DNA of 10,905 nucleotides from Pseudomonadota bacterium (GTDB taxonomy: Bacteria > Pseudomonadota > Gammaproteobacteria > Burkholderiales > Burkholderiaceae_C): assembly GCA_023394015.1 (NCBI GenBank), contig JAEXBL010000375.1, forward strand, positions 1-10,905, read 5' to 3'. The notes under the pieces were generated by a model. It ran no database searches. It saw only the letters and a list, made by a program, of their open reading frames with translations, and had not been told where the DNA came from. The translations under genes were made by a program, and so were the position numbers. This document shows positions 6,576 through 10,905 of the stretch, piece after piece (the stretch's first letter is position 1; every line of letters begins with the position of its first letter).

Positions 6576-7283
6576 ATGTCTTTGTCGAGCCGTTTTCTCA
6601 CCATCGCCCGGCAGCCCCGCCTGCTCGCCCTGGGCGCCCTGGCCTGCGCGCTGGCGCTGCCGGCCCAAGCCGCCCATCCGCACGGCGACGCCCTGCCCGC
6701 CCCCGACGCCGCCGGCATGGTGCGGCAGTTCGCACAGGACGTAGTGCGCTCGGCCGACGCCGGCGGCCGCACCTTCGGCGTCATCGACAAGCCCTCGGCC
6801 ACGCTGTTCATCTTCGATGCCCAAGGCCGCCCGGTCGCCAGCTCGCCGGTGCTGGTGGGGCAGGCCGTGGGCGACGTGGCGCCGCCCGACATCGGCACCC
6901 GGCCGCTGTCCAAGGTCAGGCGGCACGAGAAGGTGACCAACGCCGGCCGCTTCGTCACCGAGGCCGGCCACAACCACCAGGGCGAAGACATCGTCTGGCT
7001 GGACTACGAGGGCGCCCTGTCCATGCACCGCGTGCGCAACGTGCCCGGCGAAGGCCGCACCCGGCGCCTGCAGACCCCCACCGTGGCCGACAACCGCATC
7101 TCGTTCGGCTGCGTCAACGTGCCGGCCAGCTTTTACGACCGCTACGTCGATCCGCTGTTCAGCCGCACGCCCGGCGTGGTCTACGTGCTGCCCGAAACCC
7201 AGCCGCTGGCCAGCGTGTTCCCCTTTGTCAGCGGCGGCGCGCCCGCCCAGGCGCTGGCGCAGCAAGACAACCACGCGCGCTGA
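6576..7283 (+). CDS. Exported L,D-transpeptidase (YkuD) family protein
   Basis: YkuD enzymes act in the periplasm on peptidoglycan, forming 3-3 cross-links or attaching proteins to meso-diaminopimelate, with a catalytic Cys. The 235 residues begin with a clear signal peptide: basic n-region (RFLTIARQPR), hydrophobic LLALGALACALALP, and AQA before a predicted cut at about residue 32/33. The catalytic region has H151 (in SMHRV) and C179 in SFGCVN (176-181). The usual motif is SHGCxR/N, so the His next to the Cys is replaced by Phe. The spacing of H151 to C179 and the flanking VNVP fit the family. ATG 6576 is chosen; a TTG four codons upstream is less likely, and neither has a clear ribosome-binding site. 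The substrate is unknown, and activity is uncertain because of the motif change. Its stop lies 13 bases from the stop of the convergent flavoprotein gene. Confidence 0.85.
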   Translation: MSLSSRFLTIARQPRLLALGALACALALPAQAAHPHGDALPAPDAAGMVRQFAQDVVRSADAGGRTFGVIDKPSATLFIFDAQGRPVASSPVLVGQAVGDVAPPDIGTRPLSKVRRHEKVTNAGRFVTEAGHNHQGEDIVWLDYEGALSMHRVRNVPGEGRTRRLQTPTVADNRISFGCVNVPASFYDRYVDPLFSRTPGVVYVLPETQPLASVFPFVSGGAPAQALAQQDNHAR

Positions 7284-7296
7284 GGCGCTGACGCCC

Positions 7297-7914
7297 TCAG
7301 CCGGCCGCTGGCCGGCCGGGCGCACGCTCGCCAGCGCGGCGCCCATCCGCTGCGCCTGTGCCTTCCGCCTGGGCCAGCCAGGCCGCGCGGCGCGCCTCAT
7401 CGCTGGCGCGCACGGGGCCAAAGCGCGTCACCCGCACCGGCTTGAAGCCGCAAAAGCGCAGCGTGCTGCGCACCAGTTGCTTTACCGTCGGGTCGCCCTG
7501 CAGCAGGCGCAGGTACCAGCCGGGCGAATCGGTGCTCAGCAGCACCCGCGCCGAGCGACCCGCCAGCAGGCCCAGCGGACGGCCATTGGGCTGGTAGCGG
7601 TAGGCCCAGCCGCGCTCGAACAGGCGGTCGACAAAGCCCTTCAGCAACGCCGGCACCGAGCCCCACCACAACGGCGTCACCACGCACAGATGGTCGCAGG
7701 CCTCGATGGCCGCGCGGGCGCGGCGCAGATCGGGCTCCAGCGCCTGCTCGCCGCGGTAGCCCTGGTGCAGCACCAGGTCGAAGCGCAGATCGCGCAGCGC
7801 CAGCACTGCCACGTCAACGCCTGCGCGGCGCGCGCCCTCGGCATAGCGCGCGGCCAGCGCGCTGCACAGCGATTGCGGGTTGGGATGGGCGTCGATGACC
7901 AGCAGCTTCGGCAT
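7297..7914 (-). CDS. Flavodoxin-fold NAD(P)H-quinone oxidoreductase-like protein
   Basis: This 205-residue protein belongs to the Flavodoxin_2/NQO1-like family (as MdaB or KefF): cytosolic FMN or FAD enzymes that move two electrons from NAD(P)H to quinones and related acceptors. MPKLLVIDAHPNPQS (1-15) is the first strand and phosphate loop, with the family HPN. PLWWGSVPALLKGFVDRLFE (81-100) followed by RGWAY is the hallmark flavin-contact segment. LLSTDSPGWYL (125-135) is in the position of the family's second cofactor loop. The last 20 or so residues are Arg/Ala/Gly-rich and look dispensable. The start at 7914 is fixed by AAGGAG five bases upstream; longer versions of the frame read back through the serB promoter and lack family sequence. 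The physiological acceptor cannot be told. It is divergent from serB and may be used in quinone detoxification. Confidence 0.88.
   Translation of the reverse strand: MPKLLVIDAHPNPQSLCSALAARYAEGARRAGVDVAVLALRDLRFDLVLHQGYRGEQALEPDLRRARAAIEACDHLCVVTPLWWGSVPALLKGFVDRLFERGWAYRYQPNGRPLGLLAGRSARVLLSTDSPGWYLRLLQGDPTVKQLVRSTLRFCGFKPVRVTRFGPVRASDEARRAAWLAQAEGTGAADGRRAGERAPGRPAAG
7300..7316. repeat. Short perfect hairpin at convergent gene ends
   Basis: GCCGGCC (7300-7306) and GGCCGGC (7310-7316) pair around GCT. It overlaps the last codons of the flavoprotein gene and begins 16 bases after the L,D-transpeptidase stop. It could help end transcription from the plus strand, but no T-run follows. Confidence 0.35.
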
Positions 7915-7919
7915 GGCGG

Positions 7920-7925
7920 CTCCTT
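7920..7925 (-). promoter_or_regulatory. Shine-Dalgarno site that fixes the flavoprotein start
   Basis: AAGGAG on the minus strand lies five bases before the ATG at 7914, the strongest ribosome-binding site in the window. A TATGAT box (7939-7934) just upstream could be the -10, giving a leader of about 13 bases. No -35 match is seen. Confidence 0.7.
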
Positions 7926-8029
7926 GTCTTGGCATCATAAGGAGGCGGCGCGACCGAACCGCGCTCAGAATCGCCGGGTTCATGGGCAGCGCCCGCACCG
8001 CACCGCACACCCGTTCGGCGGCGGGCAGG

Positions 8030-8035
8030 GATAAT
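8030..8035 (+). promoter_or_regulatory. serB: Candidate -10 box for serB
   Basis: GATAAT matches the -10 consensus at five of six positions, in otherwise very GC-rich sequence. It lies 62 bases before the serB ATG. It overlaps an in-frame ATG at 8034, so that ATG would not be in the message, which argues for the start at 8097. No convincing -35 is present. Confidence 0.45.
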
Positions 8036-8096
8036 GGCCGCTCCGGCCCCCAGCGCCCGCCCCAACAGCGCCAACAGCTATTCATTCAGAAGCAAC

Positions 8097-8834
8097 ATGA
8101 TTGACGACCCCAGCACGTCCCCCCCGCGCGAGATCAGCCCCGGCCTCACGGTGCGCGGCATCCAGCCGCCGCTGCGGCTGCGCGACTTCAAGCTGATCGC
8201 CTTCGACATGGACTCCACCCTCATCAACATCGAGTGCGTGGACGAGATCGCCGACGCCGCCGGCCGCAAGGCCGAGGTGGCCGCCATCACCGAGGCCGCC
8301 ATGCGCGGCGAGATCAGCGACTACAAGCAAAGCCTGCGCCAGCGCGTGGCGCTGCTCAAGGGCGTGCGCGAGGAGCACCTGGCGCAGGTCTATCGCTCGC
8401 GCCTGCGCCTCAATCCCGGCGCCGCCGAGCTGGTGCTGGCCTGCAAGGCGGCGGGGCTGAAGATCCTGCTGGTGTCGGGCGGCTTCACCTACTTTGCCGA
8501 CCGCCTGCGCGACCGCCTGGCGCTGGACTTTGCGCGCAGCAACAAGCTGGAAATCGTGGACGGCCAGCTCACCGGCCGCATGCTCGACCAGAGCTGGGGC
8601 GACATCGTCGACGGCGCCATGAAGCGCCAGACCCTGCTGCGCGTGTGCAGCCTGCTCGGCTGCGAGCCGTCCCAGGCCATCGCCATGGGCGACGGCGCCA
8701 ACGACCTGGAAATGATGAGCGCCGTCGGCCTGTCGGTCGCCTACCGCGCCAAGCCCAAGGTGCGCGAGCAGGCCAGCGTGGCGATCGACATGGGGGGGTT
8801 GGATCGGTTGCTGGAGCTATTTGGCGAGGAATAA
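8097..8834 (+). CDS. serB: Phosphoserine phosphatase SerB
   Basis: SerB hydrolyses O-phospho-L-serine to L-serine, the last step of serine synthesis from 3-phosphoglycerate. It is a cytosolic HAD-superfamily enzyme. The protein is 245 residues from the ATG at 8097 and lacks the N-terminal ACT-like extension of long SerB forms. HAD motif I is FDMDSTLINIECVDE, with nucleophile D37 and D39. Motif II is LLVSGGFTYFADRL (S127), motif III includes K176 in GAMKRQTLL, and motif IV is MGDGANDLEMM (D199, D203). The start is preferred over the in-frame ATG at 8034 because the latter lies in the -10 box and adds a low-complexity stretch; AGAAG five bases before 8097 is a weak ribosome-binding site. The last 40 bases are less GC-rich than the rest and include a run of seven G. 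Its stop lies 8 bases from the convergent Abi gene's stop. Confidence 0.97.
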   Translation: MIDDPSTSPPREISPGLTVRGIQPPLRLRDFKLIAFDMDSTLINIECVDEIADAAGRKAEVAAITEAAMRGEISDYKQSLRQRVALLKGVREEHLAQVYRSRLRLNPGAAELVLACKAAGLKILLVSGGFTYFADRLRDRLALDFARSNKLEIVDGQLTGRMLDQSWGDIVDGAMKRQTLLRVCSLLGCEPSQAIAMGDGANDLEMMSAVGLSVAYRAKPKVREQASVAIDMGGLDRLLELFGEE

Positions 8835-8841
8835 ACGCTGA

Positions 8842-8852
8842 GTTAGCCATTG
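8842..8852. repeat. Left arm of inverted repeat flanking the Abi gene
   Basis: GTTAGCCATTG matches in reverse complement the 11-mer at 9654-9664. It covers the Abi stop codon and lies 8 bases after the serB stop. An outer ATAAA (8831-8835) is matched, with a one-base difference in spacing, by TTTAT at 9670-9674, so the arms may be imperfect repeats of about 21 bases marking the insert's ends. Confidence 0.6.
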
Positions 8853-9649
8853 TTCTGCTTCCGCCATGACTCAAGCACGAAAAGTCCGAGAGTGTGAGCT
8901 GAGTGAACAGCTAACCGAGCATGACGTGGTTCAAGACGGTATGGGGCTTTCCCGGCTCCGTGCGCTGAGCTGGCGTGTGTGCGAAGCGAGCCAATCCCAT
9001 GGACGACCGAAAGAAGTCCAGTCAGGATTTGCTGAAGGTCCTGATCTTCAACTCTGCTTGGATCGATCCCGAGGTGTTTGCGAACTACAGCCCAAACAGA
9101 TTGCAAGTCTTGTTTAGCCGGAGCAGGAAGATTCTCGTCCGCGATGATAACTTTGCAGATCGATTCGAGGATATTACTCGCAGCAGATACAGCCTCACGA
9201 GGCGAGGCCGTTGCATTTTGTACGGCGCGTTGAAACTCTTGGTCGATTGAGTCAAGGTCTCGGTTACGTATGAACTCGGAAAGTGCTCTGGTTGGGGCGC
9301 CAAGAGCTCCCACCACTTTTCCACCCTTTACGTACTGAAGTTCCGCCTCAGCTAGCGCTTTGCGAATTCTGTCGCGCTTGTCAATTTTCTCCTTGTCCCA
9401 ACGGTCGTTGGGGTTGAGAACCTCTTCCATGTAGCCCTCAAGCACACGCCCAAGAACGTGTAGCGGGTCAGCCGCTTCCTTATTCGTTCTCCTGAGCCAA
9501 GCGAGCGCCTTAGCGTGTTTACTCCCTGCAGGCGGATCGCCTGGGGCATTCGCGTAGGTAAACAAGCTATCGAGTGTTGCGTGAGTTTCCCGCTCCGAAG
9601 CGAGGTCTGCCGTCAACGAAAGTACTGCTGCGGGAATCGACTGGACCAT
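8843..9649 (-). CDS. Abortive infection family protein (Abi_C domain)
   Basis: This 268-residue protein has the Abi_C domain found in abortive-infection phage-defence proteins. The domain covers about 140-262: SPREAVSAASNILESICK (149-166), a middle segment VWAVVRKHLGI, ILTGLLSVVHGIGSLR (208-223), then RTHASSAHG (223-231) and PRHARLAVHSAHTLGLFVLESW (241-262). The N-terminal part (1-140) includes LDSLFTYANAPGDPP and KALAWLRRTNKEAADPLHVLG and has no function I can name. R223-x6-H230 fits the R-x4-6-H pattern of HEPN ribonucleases, so RNA cleavage is a possible mode of action (inference). Base composition is near 50% GC, far below its neighbours, pointing to recent transfer. There is no partner gene, and no clear Shine-Dalgarno before the ATG at 9649. 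Overlapping plus-strand frames in this patch are judged to be shadows. The phage trigger and target are unknown. Confidence 0.87.
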   Translation of the reverse strand: MVQSIPAAVLSLTADLASERETHATLDSLFTYANAPGDPPAGSKHAKALAWLRRTNKEAADPLHVLGRVLEGYMEEVLNPNDRWDKEKIDKRDRIRKALAEAELQYVKGGKVVGALGAPTRALSEFIRNRDLDSIDQEFQRAVQNATASPREAVSAASNILESICKVIIADENLPAPAKQDLQSVWAVVRKHLGIDPSRVEDQDLQQILTGLLSVVHGIGSLRTHASSAHGAGKAPYRLEPRHARLAVHSAHTLGLFVLESWRKQNNG

Positions 9650-9653
9650 AGTG

Positions 9654-9664
9654 CAATGGCTAAC
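9654..9664. repeat. Right arm of inverted repeat flanking the Abi gene
   Basis: CAATGGCTAAC is the exact reverse complement of the left arm at 8842-8852. On the Abi coding strand it reads GTTAGCCATTG and ends four bases before the ATG at 9649, where the ribosome-binding site would be. The arm could be the end of the inserted segment, or could pair with the 3' end of the message. Confidence 0.6.
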
Positions 9665-9682
9665 CTTGATTTATCCCTCAGT

Positions 9683-9720
9683 TGTGGGTTTTAACAGCAA
9701 AATAACCGATCAAACCCACA
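9683..9720. repeat. Inverted repeat between trpB2 and the Abi gene
   Basis: TGTGGGTTT (9683-9691) and AAACCCACA (9712-9720) are perfect nine-base arms around a 20-base AT-rich centre. It lies 20 bases after the trpB2 stop and 33 bases before the Abi start, reading along the minus strand. It may serve as the trpB2 transcript end, although no T-run follows the stem, or as a binding site controlling the Abi gene. Confidence 0.6.
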
Positions 9721-9740
9721 CCCGAACCTTACCAGCCGGC

Positions 9741-10905
9741 CTACGCCGCGACCGCCGGCAACCCCGACAGCGCCTGCGCCAGTTCCTTTTCGTCGTAGCT
9801 CTGGTCGGTCAGTTCGCCGGCGAAGTATTTCTGGTAGCTGCCCATGTCGAAGTGGCCGTGGCCGCTGAGGTTGAACAGAATGGTTTCGGCCTTGCCTTCG
9901 CGCTTGCAGCGCAGGGCTTCCTCGATGGCGCCTTTCACGGCGTGGTTGGCTTCCGGCGCCGGTACGATGCCTTCGGCACGGGCGAAGGTGACGCCGGCTT
10001 CGAAGCACTGGTTCTGCGTGTAGGCGGTGGCTTCCAGCAGGCCCAGCTCCTTGACGTGGCTGACCAGCGGCGCCATGCCGTGGTAGCGCAGGCCGCCGGC
10101 GTGAAAGCCGGGCGGGGTGAAGGTGCTGCCCAGGGTGTGCATCTTGGTCAGCGGCGTCAGGTGCGCGGTGTCGCCAAAGTCGTAGGCGTATTTGCCGCGC
10201 GTGAGGCTCGGGCAGGCGGCCGGCTCCACCGCCACGATGCGCGGCCTGGCGCCGCCGCGCAGGCCGTGGCCGATGAAGGGGAAGGCAATGCCGGCAAAGT
10301 TGCTGCCGCCGCCGGTGCAGCCGACGATGACGTCGGGCCAGGCGTCGGCCATGTGCATCTGCTCCATGGCCTCCAGGCCGATGATGGTCTGGTGCAGCAG
10401 CACGTGGTTGAGCACGCTGCCAAGCGCGTACTTGGTGTCGTCGCGCTGGGCGGCAATCTCCACCGCCTCGCTGATGGCAATGCCCAGACTGCCGGGGTGC
10501 TCGGGGTGCTCGGCCAGCACGCGGCGGCCGTAGTCGGTCTCGTTGCTGGGCGAGGCGACGCAGCGTGCGCCGTAGGTTTCCATCAGCGCGCGGCGGTAGG
10601 GCTTCTGGTCGTAGCTCACGCGCACCTGGTAGACGGTGACGTCGAGGCCGAACAACTGCCCCGCCATGGCCAGCGAGCTGCCCCACTGGCCGGCGCCGGT
10701 TTCGGTGGTCAGGCGCTTGACGCCGGCCTGCGCGTTAAAGAAGGCCTGCGGAATGGCCGAGTTGGGCTTGTGGCTGCCGGCCGGGCTGACGCCTTCGTAC
10801 TTGTAGAAGATCTTGGCCGGCGTGCCCAGCACCTGCTCCAGCCGGTGGGCGCGGTACAGGGGCGCCGGGCGCCACAGGCGGAACACCTCGCGCACCGGCT
10901 CGGGG
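9741..10905 (-). CDS. TrpB2-type tryptophan synthase beta homologue (5' end outside window)
   Basis: This is a PLP-dependent enzyme of the TrpB2 branch (COG1350, 'TrpB-like'), which makes tryptophan from indole and a serine donor but usually lacks the TrpA-contact features of TrpB1. The frame is open to the right edge: the first visible residues are PEPVREVFRLWRPAPLYRA, and the valine codon at 10895 (GTG) is internal, not a start. About 388 residues are present of roughly 450 expected. GSHKPN carries the PLP lysine (codon 10767-10769). TETGAGQWG follows, then CTGGGSNFAG binds the cofactor phosphate, and FNLSGHGHFDMGSYQKY lies near the C-terminus. All are intact. The W of GAGQWG is typical of TrpB2; TrpB1 has H. 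Whether the donor is serine or O-phosphoserine cannot be told here. It converges on serB, with the Abi gene in between. Confidence 0.93.
   Translation of the reverse strand, partial: PEPVREVFRLWRPAPLYRAHRLEQVLGTPAKIFYKYEGVSPAGSHKPNSAIPQAFFNAQAGVKRLTTETGAGQWGSSLAMAGQLFGLDVTVYQVRVSYDQKPYRRALMETYGARCVASPSNETDYGRRVLAEHPEHPGSLGIAISEAVEIAAQRDDTKYALGSVLNHVLLHQTIIGLEAMEQMHMADAWPDVIVGCTGGGSNFAGIAFPFIGHGLRGGARPRIVAVEPAACPSLTRGKYAYDFGDTAHLTPLTKMHTLGSTFTPPGFHAGGLRYHGMAPLVSHVKELGLLEATAYTQNQCFEAGVTFARAEGIVPAPEANHAVKGAIEEALRCKREGKAETILFNLSGHGHFDMGSYQKYFAGELTDQSYDEKELAQALSGLPAVAA

Noticed and set aside
7225..8034. A 269-codon plus-strand frame opposite the flavoprotein gene
   Set aside because: The minus-strand protein has clear Flavodoxin_2 motifs and a strong Shine-Dalgarno; the plus-strand frame is low-complexity.
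8034..8096. The longer serB start at 8034
   Set aside because: Its ATG lies within the GATAAT -10 box, and the added residues are not family-like.
8826..8855. Resemblance of the Abi 3' end (GGCTAACTCAGCGTT on the minus strand) to an integron attC end
   Set aside because: The core sites do not fit GTTRRRY/RYYYAAC, there is no paired L'/L'' structure, and no integrase or second cassette is in the window.
8975..9250. A 91-codon plus-strand frame opposite the Abi gene, with natural-looking composition
   Set aside because: The minus-strand frame over the same bases gives an intact Abi_C domain. The plus frame has no recognisable family and lies wholly within it.

Overview
The window is about 70-77% GC over most of its length (a counted 60-base sample at 5401-5460 is 77% GC). 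It carries single-copy housekeeping genes (mfd, ispD, ispF, serB) whose protein sequences look like those of Burkholderiales, most likely a member of the Comamonadaceae. The family assignment is an inference from protein style and gene order, not from a database search. Genes are tightly packed, and the longest stretch without a gene is the 231-base divergent region at 2660-2890.

Layout. (1) 1-665, plus strand: the C-terminal part of an EnvZ/RisS-type sensor histidine kinase, cut by the left edge. (2) 2659-682, minus strand: a compact run of ribbon-helix-helix antitoxin, PIN toxin, ispD, a possible 40-residue bridging ORF and ispF. Three of its four junctions overlap and the other is a 10-base gap, so it reads as one operon in which a toxin-antitoxin pair precedes two essential isoprenoid (MEP pathway) genes. 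(3) 2660-2890: a divergent control region with a perfect 12+12 inverted repeat, a -10 box and a terminator-like hairpin in the mfd leader. (4) 2891-6352, plus: mfd, the transcription-repair coupling factor. (5) 6576-7283, plus: an exported YkuD-type L,D-transpeptidase with an unusual S-F-G-C active-site motif. (6) 7914-7297, minus: a flavodoxin-fold NAD(P)H-quinone oxidoreductase-like protein. (7) 8097-8834, plus: serB, phosphoserine phosphatase. (8) 9649-8843, minus: an abortive-infection protein with an Abi_C domain, in a patch of about 50% GC (counted at 9001-9060) bounded by short inverted repeats. (9) 9741 to the right edge, minus: a TrpB2-type, PLP-dependent tryptophan synthase beta homologue, cut at its N-terminus.

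How it fits together. The chromosome backbone is housekeeping: DNA repair, isoprenoid precursors, serine synthesis and a tryptophan synthase-like enzyme. Two small modules of the defence or stress type have been placed in it: the PIN toxin-antitoxin pair in front of ispD, and the Abi gene between serB and trpB2. The Abi gene is the clearest foreign insertion, because its base composition differs sharply from both neighbours and its ends carry matching inverted repeats. SerB consumes O-phospho-L-serine, and some TrpB2 enzymes use the same compound as substrate, so their proximity may be metabolically meaningful. I found no CRISPR array, tRNA, rRNA, transposase or integrase gene.
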